Shown: positions 51,534 through 61,618, counted from the first letter of the stretch. The stretch is 64,000 nt of DNA from Aeromicrobium phragmitis (GCF_003674095.1 NZ_RDBF01000001.1:186001-250000), one strand, 5' to 3'. Notes: generated by a model from the letters alone, not told the origin. Program-made: numbers and translations.

Positions 51534-52961
51534 GTGCCTGAGCTGACCGATCTCGAACGCCAACGCCTGGACGCACTGCTGTCCGCGCATCCTGTGCTGG
51601 CAGAGCTCGGCCGCCGTTTCTCCGCGGCGGGGCACGAGCTCGTCCTCGTCGGTGGTCCGGTGCGCGATGCCCTCCTCGGCCGCGTCGTCCACGACCTCGA
51701 CTTCGCGACGTCGGCCGCTCCCGAGGAGATCGAGCAGGTGGTCGCCGGCTGGGCCGATGCCACCTGGGACGTGGGCCGTGAGTTCGGCACAATCGGCGCA
51801 CGCAAGGGCTCCGATCAGCTCGAGATCACCACGTATCGCACCGACGAGTACGACCCCGCGACGCGCAAACCCGTCGTCGCCTTCGGCCACACCCTCGACG
51901 GCGACCTCTCGCGCCGTGACTTCACCATCAACGCGATGGCGGTGCGGTTGCCCGACGGGGAGTTCGTCGACCTGTTCGGCGGCCTCGACGACCTTGCCGA
52001 TCGCCGGCTGCGCACCCCGGTGACCGCGGAGCAGTCGTTCAGCGACGATCCACTCCGCATGATGCGCGCCGCGCGATTCGCTGCGCAGCTCGCGGTCGGC
52101 CCGACCGACGACGTCATCGCGGCGATGACCCAGATGGCCGACCGGCTCGAGATCGTGTCCGCCGAACGGATCCGCGACGAGCTGAACAAGCTCGTGCTGG
52201 CCGACCATCCCGTGGCGGGCCTCCGGATCCTCGTCGACACGGGCCTCGCCGAACGGATGCTGCCCGAGCTGCCCGCGCTGATCCTCGAGCGTGACGAGCA
52301 CCATCGTCATAAGGACGTCTACGAGCATTCGCTCACGGTGCTCGAGCAGGCGATCGACCTCGAGTCGCGTCTCGATGAGCGACCCGACCTCGTCGTGCGG
52401 CTCGCGGCGCTCCTGCACGACATCGGCAAGCCCGCGACGCGACGCTTCCAGTCCGACGGCACGGTGACGTTCCACCACCACGACGTCGTCGGCGCCAAGC
52501 TCACCCGCAAGCGGCTGCGCGCACTGCGCTATCCCAACGATGTCGTCGACGCGGTGAGCAAGCTCGTCGAACTCCACCTGCGGTTCCACGGGTACGGCAC
52601 GGGACAGTGGACCGACTCCGCGGTGCGACGGTACGTCCGTGATGCCGGTGACCAACTCGAACGGCTGCACATCCTCACCCGCGCAGACAGCACGACCCGC
52701 AACCAGAAGAAGGCCCTGCGGCTGCAGCGAACGTACGACGATCTCGAACGGCGGATCGGCCAGCTGGCACAGCAGGAGGAGCTCAATGCGATCCGGCCGG
52801 ACCTCGACGGCAACCAGATCATGCAGATCCTCGGGGTAGGCCCCGGTCGCGTCGTGGGCGAGGCGTATCGATTCCTGTTGGACCTGCGCATGGACCGGGG
52901 GCCGCTGGACGAGGAGACCGCCGCGGAGGCCCTCCGCGCCTGGTGGGCTGCCCGGGACTGA
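51534..52961 (+). CDS. cca: CCA tRNA nucleotidyltransferase
   Basis: 475 aa. VGGPVRDALLGRVVHDLDFAT is the G-G...D-x-D nucleotidyltransferase core, RRDFTINAMAV and DPLRMMRAARFAAQL follow, and an HD domain (AALLHDIGKPATR) sits in the C-terminal half. It repairs or adds the 3' CCA of tRNAs. The GTG at 51534 is set by homology and the -10 spacing. The order cca - DUF6049 - murJ is conserved in actinobacteria (Rv3907-Rv3910 region). Confidence 0.95.
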   Translation: MPELTDLERQRLDALLSAHPVLAELGRRFSAAGHELVLVGGPVRDALLGRVVHDLDFATSAAPEEIEQVVAGWADATWDVGREFGTIGARKGSDQLEITTYRTDEYDPATRKPVVAFGHTLDGDLSRRDFTINAMAVRLPDGEFVDLFGGLDDLADRRLRTPVTAEQSFSDDPLRMMRAARFAAQLAVGPTDDVIAAMTQMADRLEIVSAERIRDELNKLVLADHPVAGLRILVDTGLAERMLPELPALILERDEHHRHKDVYEHSLTVLEQAIDLESRLDERPDLVVRLAALLHDIGKPATRRFQSDGTVTFHHHDVVGAKLTRKRLRALRYPNDVVDAVSKLVELHLRFHGYGTGQWTDSAVRRYVRDAGDQLERLHILTRADSTTRNQKKALRLQRTYDDLERRIGQLAQQEELNAIRPDLDGNQIMQILGVGPGRVVGEAYRFLLDLRMDRGPLDEETAAEALRAWWAARD

Positions 52962-53004
52962 GTGGCAGGACGTCGCGATGCCCGACCCGACGTACCCCCG
53001 CCCC

Positions 53005-53010
53005 TACCAT
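53005..53010 (+). promoter_or_regulatory. -10 box (TACCAT) of a leaderless promoter, DUF6049 gene
   Basis: TACCAT ends 6 nt before the GTG at 53017. The in-frame ATG at 52978 lies upstream of this box, which argues against it as the start. Confidence 0.5.
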
Positions 53011-53016
53011 GGGGCG

Positions 53017-55083
53017 GTGACCTCCCGACGGATCCGGCTGCGCGGCCTCCTGCTCGCTGTCTGCGCCGCGGCTCTCTGGTTCGCCCTCGGGGGCGTCGCT
53101 CAGGCTGAGGAAGGCGACCAGGGCGGGCTCACCGTGACGATCGACGCCTTGAGCCCGGCGCGGCTGAGCCCCGACGCGACGATCCAGATATCGGGCACGA
53201 TCGAGAACACCGGGAGCGCCGAGTGGACCAACGTCCACGCCTACCTGGTGATGGCGCGCTCGCCGTACACCACCCGCGATCAGGTCGAAGCGCTCACCAG
53301 TGGTGAGCGCACCTACATCGGCGACCGGATCTACGCGACCGGCCTGTTCGACGAGGTCGGAGATCTCGACGGTGGCGATTCGGCCTCCTACGACCTCGAA
53401 GTTCCGCTCACCGAGGTCGGCGTGACGGGTGCCCAGGGCGTGTACCCGGTGGGGGTCCAGATTCTCGCCACCGACGCGGAGGGCAACACCAGTACGACCT
53501 CGGTCGCCCGGGCGGCGACGTTTCTTCCCTGGGTCGCCGAACCGGAGGATCCCGTGCCCTCGGGACTCGTGTGGTCGTTCACGCTCGGTCCTCATCGTGA
53601 GGACGGCGCCGAGGATGTCGAGGCGCTGCGCGACGCGATCTCCGACGGAGGACGCATGCGCGAGCAGCTCGACCTCGCCGCGTCGCTGCCCACGTCGTCG
53701 CGCACGCTCGTGATCGATCCCGCCGTGCTCGACGCGGCACAGAACCTCGCTGACGACGTCGCCATCCCCGACGCTGCCGACATCGACGACGAGGATCGGC
53801 GCGCGGCCGACTCCTTCCGCGAGGACCTCGTCGCGCTCGCCCGCAGCTCAGCGACCTGGATCGTCGACTACGACCGCCCCGACCGGCTGGCCCTCGCGAG
53901 CCGCCCAGACCTGGAGGCGGCGATCGCTCCGCAGCTGGAGGCGGCGACGACCGACGCGCTCGCCCAGCACCAGTTGACCGGCCGACGAGCGCACTGGGCC
54001 GCGGAGACCGGCGCCACGACGGCGATGCTGAACTCACTTCGGGCCACGGGGGAGAGCCCGACCATCGTGCGTTCCTCCTCGCTGCCGGACTGGGAGCAGC
54101 GCCACGGCAGCCTGGTCACCGTCGAGACCCGCGGCGGCTTGGCTCCTCTCGCGGTCAACGACACGCTGCGGGCCGGCGACGGCACCGAGACCGCCGTGAC
54201 CCTCCGTCAGCGCGTCCTGGTCCAGGCCGCGCTCGCCAGCCTCTCGCGCGCCGTCGATCCGCAGTCGCGCGCCGACGCTCTGACGTTCGTCGATCCGTCC
54301 TGGATCCCCGGATCCGGCGCCTCGGCCGCGGCACTCGTCCCGGCGCTGGGCGGCGACGATCTCACCCACGCGGTGACGTTGGACGAGCTACTCGCCGGCG
54401 GTGTCGACGCGTACGACGGAGAGTTGCCCGATCAGCCGCTGACCGCGCCGTTGCCGGGCTCCGTGCTGTCGGCCGTGGAGCGGCTGCACCAGGCTCAGGC
54501 CATGGCGGCCGCCACGGTCACCGGGCAGGACGATCACGCCTCGACGCTGGCTCGGGAGCTGTCATCGGCCGTATCGGTCCGCTGGCTGGACCAGCCCGAG
54601 CGAGCGGCTTCCTCGGCCGCGCAGCGCGCCGATGAGATCAGAGAGAGCCTCGACGGCATCGAGGTCCTCGGACCGCGGGCCGTCACGCTGTCGAGCAATC
54701 AGGGCAGCTTCCCGCTCACCATCAGCAACCCCACGGCCCTGCCCATCTCGGTGTCGGTGGACCTCGACGCCAGCAACCCGGCACTGGACCCCGCGGTCAT
54801 CCCCCCGGTCGACATCGCCCCGGGGGAACGCAGGACGGTCAACGCCGACATCGACCTGGGTCGGCAGACCTCCACCACGCTGACCGCTCAGGCCATGGCC
54901 GGCGAGACGCCGATCGGCCGCCCCGCCGAGTTCAATGTGCGGTCGAGTCAGGTCGGCGTGATCGTCTGGCTGGCGATGGGTGCCGCAGCGCTCGGCGTGG
55001 TCGTGGCGATGGGCCGCCGGTTCTACCGCCGCGGCTTCCGGCGGCTCTCCGAGCCGTCAGCGAAGGCGTCGGCCGATGAGTGA
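53017..55083 (+). CDS. DUF6049 family secreted, membrane-anchored protein
   Basis: 688 aa. A signal peptide (RLRGLLLAVCAAALWFALGGVAQA) precedes an Ig-like domain (LTVTIDALSPARLSPDATIQISGTIENTGSAEW), a large extracellular region, and a second beta domain (VTLSSNQGSFPLTISNPTALPISVSVDLDA). One C-terminal helix (VIVWLAMGAAALGVVVAMG) anchors it, with a short basic tail inside. Orthologues (Rv3909-like) always sit before murJ; their role in envelope assembly is inferred. The stop overlaps the murJ start by 8 bp. Confidence 0.85.
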   Translation: MTSRRIRLRGLLLAVCAAALWFALGGVAQAEEGDQGGLTVTIDALSPARLSPDATIQISGTIENTGSAEWTNVHAYLVMARSPYTTRDQVEALTSGERTYIGDRIYATGLFDEVGDLDGGDSASYDLEVPLTEVGVTGAQGVYPVGVQILATDAEGNTSTTSVARAATFLPWVAEPEDPVPSGLVWSFTLGPHREDGAEDVEALRDAISDGGRMREQLDLAASLPTSSRTLVIDPAVLDAAQNLADDVAIPDAADIDDEDRRAADSFREDLVALARSSATWIVDYDRPDRLALASRPDLEAAIAPQLEAATTDALAQHQLTGRRAHWAAETGATTAMLNSLRATGESPTIVRSSSLPDWEQRHGSLVTVETRGGLAPLAVNDTLRAGDGTETAVTLRQRVLVQAALASLSRAVDPQSRADALTFVDPSWIPGSGASAAALVPALGGDDLTHAVTLDELLAGGVDAYDGELPDQPLTAPLPGSVLSAVERLHQAQAMAAATVTGQDDHASTLARELSSAVSVRWLDQPERAASSAAQRADEIRESLDGIEVLGPRAVTLSSNQGSFPLTISNPTALPISVSVDLDASNPALDPAVIPPVDIAPGERRTVNADIDLGRQTSTTLTAQAMAGETPIGRPAEFNVRSSQVGVIVWLAMGAAALGVVVAMGRRFYRRGFRRLSEPSAKASADE

Positions 55084-56716
55084 ACGCCCGACCCTCGCGC
55101 GCGCCAGCGCCTGGATGGCACTGGGCACCATCGTCTCGCGCCTCACGGGAATGCTGCGCTCGGTCGCGCTCATCGCGGTCATCGGCGCCTCGCTGAACGC
55201 CGACCTGTTCAACATCGCGAACTCGATCCCCAACTCGTTGTACATCCTGGTCGCGGGCGGCATCTTCAACGTCGTCCTCGTACCGCAGCTGGTCCGAGCC
55301 ATGAAGAACGACGAGGACGGCGGCGACGCCTACGCGAACCGGGTCATCACGCTGGGTCTGCTCGTCCTGCTGGCCGCCTCGATCGTGCTGACGATCGCCG
55401 TACCGCTCATCATGCGGCTGCTCTTCGACGCCACCTTGTTCACGCCCGAGTTCACCGAGCAGCGCCGTTCGGCGTTCCTGCTCATGGTGCTGTGCATGCC
55501 CCAGGTGTTCTTCTACGGTGCATTCGTGCTCGTGGGTCAGGTACTCAACGCCCGGCAGCGGTTCGGGCCGATGATGTGGGCACCGATCCTCAACAACCTC
55601 ATCGCCCTGGCCATGCTCGGGACCTACGCCTGGCTGTTCGGCACGTCCGACGCGGCGGACGGGTTCTCGAGGGGCGAGATTCTCCTGCTCGGTCTCGGTT
55701 CCACGCTGGGCATCGTCGTCCAGGCGGCGACGCTCGTGCCGTTCCTGCGCGCCGTCGGCTTCCGGTACCGGCCTCGCTTCGACTTCCGCGGTGTGGGGCT
55801 CGGTCACACGGCCCGCCTCGGCGCCTGGACCCTCGGCTTCATCGTGGTCAACCAGATCGCGTTCTTCGTGGTCGCCCGGATCGGCTCGGGCGCCACGATC
55901 GAGGGGCGCCGCACCGGTCAGGAGGCCGCCGGCCAGACGGTGTACGACCTCGGCTTCCTCCTGGCTCAAGTGCCGCACGGCGTCATCACGGTGTCCCTCG
56001 CCACGGCGATCATCCCGACACTGTCCGCGCACGCCGCCGACGGCCGGCTCGCCCGTGTCGGTTCCGAGATCGGCCGCACGCTCCGGCTCGTCCTCATCCT
56101 CATCGTGCCGATCGCCGTGGCGGTCGGCGTCCTCGGCCCTCAACTGGCCCAGGTCCTTGCCTCCGGTGGCGCCGCGAGTTCGTCCGTCGGGGCGATCGGC
56201 ACGACGATCTCGGCCTTCAGTCTCGGCATGGTGGCTTTCACGCTCCACTACGTCGTGCTCCGCGGCTTCTACGCCATGGAGGACACCCGCACGCCGTTCT
56301 GGATCCAAGCCGTCATCGCCGCGACGAACGTCCTGGTCGCCTCCGTCGCCTCGGCACTCGTCGCGCCCGTCTGGGTCTCCACGATCCTGGCGCTCGCATT
56401 CGGTGCCGCCTACCTCGTCGGCCTGGCCATCTCGGCGACCCTGCTGTCGCGCCGGGTCGGCGGCATCGCCACCACCGAGATGGCCAGGTTCCTCATCCGG
56501 CTGGCGCTCGTGACGGTGCTGACGTGCGGGCTGATGGTCGCGGCGAGCGTGGCGTGGCTGCGGCTCGATCTCGGTCCGGACGGGACGTTCGTCGCGGCGT
56601 TGCTGCACCTCGTCGTCGTCGGCGGGTTCGGGGCGCTGGCGTACGCCGCAGCCGCGCAGGTGGCCCGGCTGCGCGAACTCCAGTACGTCGTCCGCAGTCT
56701 GCTACGCCGTGGCTGA
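55076..56716 (+). CDS. murJ: Lipid II flippase MurJ (MviN)
   Basis: 546 aa with about 14 membrane helices. The N-terminus LARASAWMALGTIVSRLTGMLRSVALIAVIG, FNIANSIPNSLYILVAGGIFNVVLVPQLVRAMK and GQVLNARQRFGPMMWAPILNN are MurJ motifs, part of the MOP exporter family. It moves lipid II across the membrane. Unlike mycobacterial MviN it has no fused kinase domain; that part is a separate gene 51 bp downstream. The ATG at 55076 overlaps the DUF6049 gene by 8 bp. Confidence 0.95.
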   Translation: MSERPTLARASAWMALGTIVSRLTGMLRSVALIAVIGASLNADLFNIANSIPNSLYILVAGGIFNVVLVPQLVRAMKNDEDGGDAYANRVITLGLLVLLAASIVLTIAVPLIMRLLFDATLFTPEFTEQRRSAFLLMVLCMPQVFFYGAFVLVGQVLNARQRFGPMMWAPILNNLIALAMLGTYAWLFGTSDAADGFSRGEILLLGLGSTLGIVVQAATLVPFLRAVGFRYRPRFDFRGVGLGHTARLGAWTLGFIVVNQIAFFVVARIGSGATIEGRRTGQEAAGQTVYDLGFLLAQVPHGVITVSLATAIIPTLSAHAADGRLARVGSEIGRTLRLVLILIVPIAVAVGVLGPQLAQVLASGGAASSSVGAIGTTISAFSLGMVAFTLHYVVLRGFYAMEDTRTPFWIQAVIAATNVLVASVASALVAPVWVSTILALAFGAAYLVGLAISATLLSRRVGGIATTEMARFLIRLALVTVLTCGLMVAASVAWLRLDLGPDGTFVAALLHLVVVGGFGALAYAAAAQVARLRELQYVVRSLLRRG

Positions 56717-56738
56717 CGGCAGGACTGGTCTGGCGTCC

Positions 56739-56744
56739 TACCAT
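56739..56744 (+). promoter_or_regulatory. -10 box (TACCAT) before the pseudokinase gene
   Basis: TACCAT followed by a short leader with GAAGGAG and the GTG at 56768. This gene can therefore be transcribed independently of murJ. Confidence 0.35.
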
Positions 56745-56767
56745 GGTGGGGACCGAAGGAGTACACC

Positions 56768-58348
56768 GTGACGAGCGAACGACGCGCCCTCGCGCCGGGC
56801 GTCGTGCTGGCCGGACGGTATGAACTCCACGATCTGGTGAGCGAAAGCCTCGGGGCGTCCAACTGGCGGGCTCACGACCACATCCTCAACCGCAACGTCC
56901 GCGTCGAGTTGTTGCCCTCGGACGATCCCCGCTCGGGCAACTTCCTCCAGGCTGCGCGCGATTCCACCAAGGTCACCGACCATCGGTTCCTGCGGGTCCT
57001 CGATCTGATCGAAGATGACGCGGGCTATCACGTCATCGTCCGCGAATGGGCGCGTGCCGTCCCGCTGAGCAGTCTGCTCGTCCAGTCGCCCCTGCCGAGC
57101 CGCCGCGCCGCGACCGTCGTCGCCGAGGTCGCCCAGGCCCTCGCCCACGCGCACGAGCACGGTTTGTACCACCGCCGCCTCACCCCGAACCAGGTGCTGT
57201 TGAAGGAGTCGGGCGCCGTGCGGATCGTCGGGCTCGGTGTGGCCACGGCCCTGGCGCCGGTGGACCAACACGTCTCGGCCGCCGATCTCGACAGCTACGA
57301 GCGCGCCGACATCCACGCCATCGGCAGACTCCTGTACGCCTGCTTGGTGAGTCGCTGGCCGGGCGGCCACGTCGACGGCCTCCGCGCGGCACCCACCGAA
57401 CATGGTCGGCTCTTGCGGCCGCGGCAGGTCCGCGCCGGCGTCGCGCGTGACATCGACACGGTCTGCGACCGGATCCTCGGCGATCCGCCGCGCCACCACG
57501 AGCCTCCGCTGACCAAGGCCTCCGACATCGCCCACGTCCTGCTGTTGACCGGTGAAGACGACGACGTCGACTCCGAGCAACTCGTGCACTCGCCGGTGTC
57601 GTCGCCGGATCTTCTCCGGCTGGATCCGGTCATCCTCCCGTCCGGGCCCCCGCCCGGCCTCGCCCCGCCTCGTCGCCGCCCCAAGGCCTTCGAGCCACCT
57701 CCCCCGACGCGGCTCGAACGCGGCCGCCGACGGCTCCGCGAGGCCGCTCGGGGAGACCGCGGGCTGGTGCTGCTGGGCGTCCTCGGGACCGTCATGATCG
57801 TCGCCGTGTTGGCGCTCCTGGTGGCGCAGTCGACACGGTCGACGGATCCGGACGGCACCCCCACGCCGTCCGCCTCCGAGCCCGCGCGCGTGGTCCCGGT
57901 GCAGACGGCGATCGACTTCGACCCCCAGGGCTCGGACCTGGAGGAGAACCCGCGGCTCGTGGACAACGCGGTCGACGACGACCCGGAATCGGGCTGGTAC
58001 ACCTCGACCTACTACGGCGATCCGGCGTTCGGCCGGCTGAAGGACGGCGTCGGGTTGATTCTCGATCTCGGCAGCCCCACCCAGGTCGAGCAGGTGCAGT
58101 TGCGCCTCGCCGGCTCACCCACGGATCTGTCGATCATGACCGCGCCCTCCACCATGCAGCAGGCGCCGACCTCGCTCGACGATCTTCGCGAGGTCGCCGT
58201 GCTCGACGGCGCGGGCCAGGACGCCGCTATCGCGCTGCCTTCGGGCACGTACACGCGCTACGTGGTGGTGTGGCTGCGCTCGCTTCCCCAGGTCGGAACC
58301 GACGAGTACCGCGGCGAGATCCGCGGCGTCGCGGTCCGCGGTCGATGA
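56768..58348 (+). CDS. MviN-type pseudokinase with one membrane helix and a discoidin-like domain
   Basis: 526 aa. Residues about 10-260 have a Ser/Thr-kinase fold (GVVLAGRYELHDLVSESLGASNWRAHD), but catalytic residues are lost: HRRLTPNQVLL replaces HRDLKPxN, VGLG replaces DFG, and the ATP lysine position reads VRVELL. A proline-rich linker leads to a helix (LVLLGVLGTVMIVAVLALLVAQ, about 333-355) and an extracellular domain (NPRLVDNAVDDDPESGWYTSTYYGD...LILDLGSPTQVEQVQLRLAGS). This equals the C-terminal half of mycobacterial MviN, which binds FhaA when phosphorylated. Confidence 0.88.
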   Translation: MTSERRALAPGVVLAGRYELHDLVSESLGASNWRAHDHILNRNVRVELLPSDDPRSGNFLQAARDSTKVTDHRFLRVLDLIEDDAGYHVIVREWARAVPLSSLLVQSPLPSRRAATVVAEVAQALAHAHEHGLYHRRLTPNQVLLKESGAVRIVGLGVATALAPVDQHVSAADLDSYERADIHAIGRLLYACLVSRWPGGHVDGLRAAPTEHGRLLRPRQVRAGVARDIDTVCDRILGDPPRHHEPPLTKASDIAHVLLLTGEDDDVDSEQLVHSPVSSPDLLRLDPVILPSGPPPGLAPPRRRPKAFEPPPPTRLERGRRRLREAARGDRGLVLLGVLGTVMIVAVLALLVAQSTRSTDPDGTPTPSASEPARVVPVQTAIDFDPQGSDLEENPRLVDNAVDDDPESGWYTSTYYGDPAFGRLKDGVGLILDLGSPTQVEQVQLRLAGSPTDLSIMTAPSTMQQAPTSLDDLREVAVLDGAGQDAAIALPSGTYTRYVVVWLRSLPQVGTDEYRGEIRGVAVRGR

Positions 58349-58360
58349 GCTGCATCGATC

Positions 58361-58387
58361 GGGAATGTCCTGCACCTAGAATCCGTT
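58361..58387 (+). promoter_or_regulatory. SigR/SigH-type promoter of trxB (GGGAAT-N18-GTT)
   Basis: GGGAAT at 58361-58366, exactly 18 bases, then GTT at 58385-58387: the consensus of the thiol-stress sigma factor SigR (Streptomyces) / SigH (Mycobacterium). trxBA is a classical member of that regulon. The start codon lies 38 nt after the GTT. Confidence 0.8.
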
Positions 58388-58425
58388 TGCACCAGTAGTT
58401 TCACCGTCGACGAGAGAGTCTCTCC

Positions 58426-59397
58426 ATGAGCGAAGTCCGCAACGTCATCATCATCGGCTCGGGTCCGTCCGGCTATACCGCCGCTGTGTACGCCGCGCGG
58501 GCGAACCTCGAACCTCTGGTCTTCGAGGGCTCGGTGACGGCCGGCGGCGCCCTGATGAACACCACCGACGTCGAGAACTTCCCCGGCTTCCCCGACGGGA
58601 TCATGGGCCCCGAGCTCATGGACAAGTTCCGAGCACAGGCTGAGCGGTTCGGTGCCGAACTCATCGCCGATGACGTCACGCACGTCGATCTCACCGGTCC
58701 GATCAAGACCGTCGCCCTCGCCGACGGGCGGACGTTCTCCGCCCGCGCCGTGATCCTCGCGATGGGCTCGGGCTACCGTAAGCTCGGCCTGCCCGGCGAG
58801 GACGAGCTTTCCGGGCACGGTGTCAGCTGGTGCGCCACGTGTGACGGGTTCTTCTTCCGCGGCAAGGAGATCGCGGTCGTCGGCGGCGGTGACTCGGCGG
58901 TCGAGGAGGCGACGTTCCTGACCCGGTTCGCCGACAAGGTCACGCTCATCCACCGCAGGGACGAGCTTCGAGCCAGCAAGATCATGGCTCAACGCGCGCT
59001 CGCCAATCCCAAGATCGACTTCGCGTGGAACAGCGAGGTGGCCGAGATCCACGGGACCGGGTCGCTCGAAGCCGTGACGCTCCGCGACACCCGCACCGGT
59101 GAGACGAGGCGTCTGCCGGTCAGCGGGCTGTTCATCGCCATCGGTCATGATCCGCGTTCGGAGCTTCTCGTCGGTCAGGTCGACCTCGATGACGAGGGCT
59201 ATGTCCTCACCCAGCCCGGTTCGACGGCCACCAATCTGCCCGGCGTGTTCGCCGCGGGCGACCTCGTCGACCACACCTACCGCCAGGCCATCACGGCCGC
59301 GGGCACCGGCTGCTCGGCCGCACTGGACGCCGAGCGCTATCTCGCCAGCTTCGAGGAGGCCGGTGAACCCGCACCGGCCGCCGCCTTGACCGAATGA
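58426..59397 (+). CDS. trxB: Thioredoxin-disulfide reductase
   Basis: 323 aa. [21 protein letters not shown] binds [25 protein letters not shown] binds NADPH, and [11 protein letters not shown] holds the redox-active pair C136/C139. It reduces thioredoxin at the expense of NADPH. It shares an operon with trxA 17 bp downstream and has a SigR-type promoter, so it should respond to disulfide stress. The stretch before the ATG (GAGAGAGTCTCTC) is itself palindromic. Confidence 0.97.
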   Translation: MSEVRNVIIIGSGPSGYTAAVYAARANLEPLVFEGSVTAGGALMNTTDVENFPGFPDGIMGPELMDKFRAQAERFGAELIADDVTHVDLTGPIKTVALADGRTFSARAVILAMGSGYRKLGLPGEDELSGHGVSWCATCDGFFFRGKEIAVVGGGDSAVEEATFLTRFADKVTLIHRRDELRASKIMAQRALANPKIDFAWNSEVAEIHGTGSLEAVTLRDTRTGETRRLPVSGLFIAIGHDPRSELLVGQVDLDDEGYVLTQPGSTATNLPGVFAAGDLVDHTYRQAITAAGTGCSAALDAERYLASFEEAGEPAPAAALTE

Positions 59398-59414
59398 ACG
59401 AAGGAGCACATCAC

Positions 59415-59741
59415 ATGGCTGACATCGCTGCCGTCACCGACGCGGACTTCGAGGAGAAGGTCCTCAAGGCCGATGGTCCCGTCCTCGTAGACTTCTGGGC
59501 CTCGTGGTGCGGTCCGTGCCGCCAGGTCGCCCCGATCCTCGAAGAGATCGCGGCGGAGAACCCCGACACGCTGACCGTGGTGAAGATGGACGCGGATGCC
59601 AACCCCGTCACCCCGGCGCAGTACCGGGTCACCGGCCTGCCGACCATCAACCTCTATCAGAACGGCGAGCTCGTCCGGTCGATCACCGGCGCCCGCCCGA
59701 AGTCGGCGATCCTCAACGAGATCGGCGAATTCATCGCCTGA
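59415..59741 (+). CDS. trxA: Thioredoxin
   Basis: 108 aa, the typical length. [23 protein letters not shown] carries the active site C32-G-P-C35, and [10 protein letters not shown] holds the cis-proline. The ATG at 59415 is preceded by AAGGAG; an in-frame ATG at 59394 lies before that site and was not chosen. It completes the trxBA operon, followed by a strong terminator. Confidence 0.98.
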   Translation: MADIAAVTDADFEEKVLKADGPVLVDFWASWCGPCRQVAPILEEIAAENPDTLTVVKMDADANPVTPAQYRVTGLPTINLYQNGELVRSITGARPKSAILNEIGEFIA

Positions 59742-59750
59742 CCTCGGGAA

Positions 59751-59790
59751 GACAAATCCCCTCGTAGAGATGCCTACGAGGGGATTTGTC
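59751..59790 (+). terminator. Intrinsic terminator of trxBA
   Basis: Perfect 17-bp stem (59751-59767 with 59774-59790), 6-nt loop, followed by GTTTTGTC. It starts 10 nt after the trxA stop and separates trxBA from the convergent parB gene. Confidence 0.9.
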
Positions 59791-59801
59791 GTTTTGTCGA
59801 C

Positions 59802-60683
59802 TTATGGATTGATCAACCCGACGATCCGCTCCAGGTCGTCGATTGTGGCGAACTCGATGGTGATCTTGCCCTTGGTCTTGCCAAGCTGCACCGTGGCGCG
59901 GGTATCGAAGTGCTCGGACAGTTTGTGGGCCAGTTCGGCGACCTTCGGCGACGTCGGCCGCGTGTTGGCCTTGCGCGTCCGCGCGGTGGTCTCCTCCTGA
60001 CCGAAGCGCACGATCTCCTCGAGCCCACGAACGCTGATTCCCTCAGCCACCACGCGTTGTGCGAGCCGGTCCTGGACTTCCGGATCGGTCACGGTGACCA
60101 ACGCGCGCGCGTGGCCGGCCGAGAGGATGCCGGCCGCCACGCGCCGCTGGACAGCAGGAGTGAGCCTGAGCAAGCGAATCGTATTGGTGATCTGGGGGCG
60201 CGAGCGTCCGATCCGCGCCGACAGTTCGTCGTGCGTGCAGCCGAAGTCGTCCAGCAACTGCTGGTAGGCCGCGGCCTCCTCCAACGGGTTGAGTTGCGAG
60301 CGGTGCAGGTTCTCCAGCAGTGCGTCCCGCAGCAGATCCTCATCAGTCGTCTGCCGCACGACCGCCGCGATGAGCTCCAGACCGGCCATCTGGTGAGCGC
60401 GCCACCGGCGCTCCCCCATGATGAGCTCGTAGCGGCCCTCCTCGAGTTCGCGGACGACGATCGGCTGAAGGAGCCCGACCTCCTTGATCGAGTGCACGAG
60501 TTCACCCATGTCGTCTTCGTCGAAGACCTGCCGCGGCTGCTTGGGGTTGGGCCGAATCGAGGACACCGGAATCTCGGCGAATCGTGCGCCCTCGACTTCG
60601 GCCAGACCCTCGCGCTCCGCCGCAGCGCGCGACGTCGGGATCAATGCCTCGAGGCCGCGGCCGAGTCCGGGTCGAGTCGTCAT
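59802..60683 (-). CDS. parB: Chromosome-partitioning protein ParB
   Basis: 293 aa. The start [11 protein letters not shown], the CTPase/sulfiredoxin-like region ([75 protein letters not shown]) and the helix-turn-helix ([25 protein letters not shown]) are intact, with a C-terminal dimerisation domain. ParB loads at parS sites and spreads as a CTP-gated clamp. Its ATG overlaps the parA stop by 4 bp. Confidence 0.97.
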   Translation of the reverse strand: MTTRPGLGRGLEALIPTSRAAAEREGLAEVEGARFAEIPVSSIRPNPKQPRQVFDEDDMGELVHSIKEVGLLQPIVVRELEEGRYELIMGERRWRAHQMAGLELIAAVVRQTTDEDLLRDALLENLHRSQLNPLEEAAAYQQLLDDFGCTHDELSARIGRSRPQITNTIRLLRLTPAVQRRVAAGILSAGHARALVTVTDPEVQDRLAQRVVAEGISVRGLEEIVRFGQEETTARTRKANTRPTSPKVAELAHKLSEHFDTRATVQLGKTKGKITIEFATIDDLERIVGLINP

Positions 60684-61618
60684 GCGCGCTCCTCCTCGTA
60701 CCGATGCGTCGTGATCTCGCGGGCCGCCTCGAGGTAGGACAGCGCGCCCGTGGAGGTGGGGTCGTACGTCAAGATGGTCTGCTGGTACCCCGGTGCCTCG
60801 CTGATCTTCACCGAGCGTGGAATCGCCGTGCTCAGCACCCGATCTCCGAAGTGGTGCCGTACCTCGGCGGCGACGCTCGCCGAGAGGTTCGTCCGCGCGT
60901 CGTGCATCGTCAGTAGCACCGTGGAGACCTCAAGCCTCGGGTTCAAGTGTTGCTGCACCAACTCGATATTGCGCAGGAGCTGGCTCAAACCCTCCAGCGC
61001 GTAGTACTCGCACTGGATGGGGATGAGCACCTCGCGCGCTGCGGCCATCGCATTCACGGTGAGCAGTCCGAGTGAGGGTGGACAGTCGATGAACACGTAG
61101 TCGACCGGGTGGTCGCTCACGGCGAGATAGCTGTCGATCGCCTTGCGCAGTCGCTGTTCGCGGCTGACGAGTGAGACGAGCTCGATCTCCGCTCCGGCCA
61201 GGTCGATCGTGGCAGGAACGACGAAGAGGTTGGCGATCTCCGGTGCCTGCTGTGCGACGTCGGCGATCTGCGCGCCGTCCAACAGCACCTCGTACGTCCC
61301 TGGCGTGCCGCTGCCGTGGTCGATGTTGGTCGCGGTGGACGCATTGCCCTGCGGATCGAGATCGATGAGAAGTACCCGTAGGCCGCGCATGGCCATCGCC
61401 GCCGCGATGTTCACCGAGGTGGTGGTCTTACCCACCCCGCCCTTCTGGTTGGCTACGACGAAGACGCGCGGTGAGCTCGGGCGCTCGAAGTCGCCGACCG
61501 TGGAGAGGCGCTCCAGCATCGTCACGTGGTCACGGGCTTGAGTCGCCAGCGGAGTGGAGGCGTCTTCCTCGAATGCCTGGGCAGCGAACTCCGCTGCCGT
61601 CGGCGTCTGCTCAGCCAT
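60680..61618 (-). CDS. parA: Chromosome-partitioning ATPase ParA
   Basis: 312 aa. [18 protein letters not shown] is the deviant Walker A of ParA/MinD ATPases, [13 protein letters not shown] the A' motif and [13 protein letters not shown] the Walker B. The N-terminal extension of about 45 residues before the core ([21 protein letters not shown]...) is usual in actinobacteria. It moves ParB-bound origins. It overlaps parB by 4 bp; AAGGAC precedes the ATG. A parS-like site lies 15 bp upstream. Confidence 0.97.
   Translation of the reverse strand: MAEQTPTAAEFAAQAFEEDASTPLATQARDHVTMLERLSTVGDFERPSSPRVFVVANQKGGVGKTTTSVNIAAAMAMRGLRVLLIDLDPQGNASTATNIDHGSGTPGTYEVLLDGAQIADVAQQAPEIANLFVVPATIDLAGAEIELVSLVSREQRLRKAIDSYLAVSDHPVDYVFIDCPPSLGLLTVNAMAAAREVLIPIQCEYYALEGLSQLLRNIELVQQHLNPRLEVSTVLLTMHDARTNLSASVAAEVRHHFGDRVLSTAIPRSVKISEAPGYQQTILTYDPTSTGALSYLEAAREITTHRYEEERA

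Noticed and set aside
52978-53016. Upstream ATG as start of the DUF6049 protein
   Set aside because: It lies before the -10 box TACCAT and adds residues ahead of a normal signal peptide; the GTG at 53017 fits better.
54932-56608. 558-codon minus-strand frame opposite murJ
   Set aside because: Low-complexity Asp/Arg/Gly/His composition typical of antisense GC-rich frames; murJ is unambiguous.
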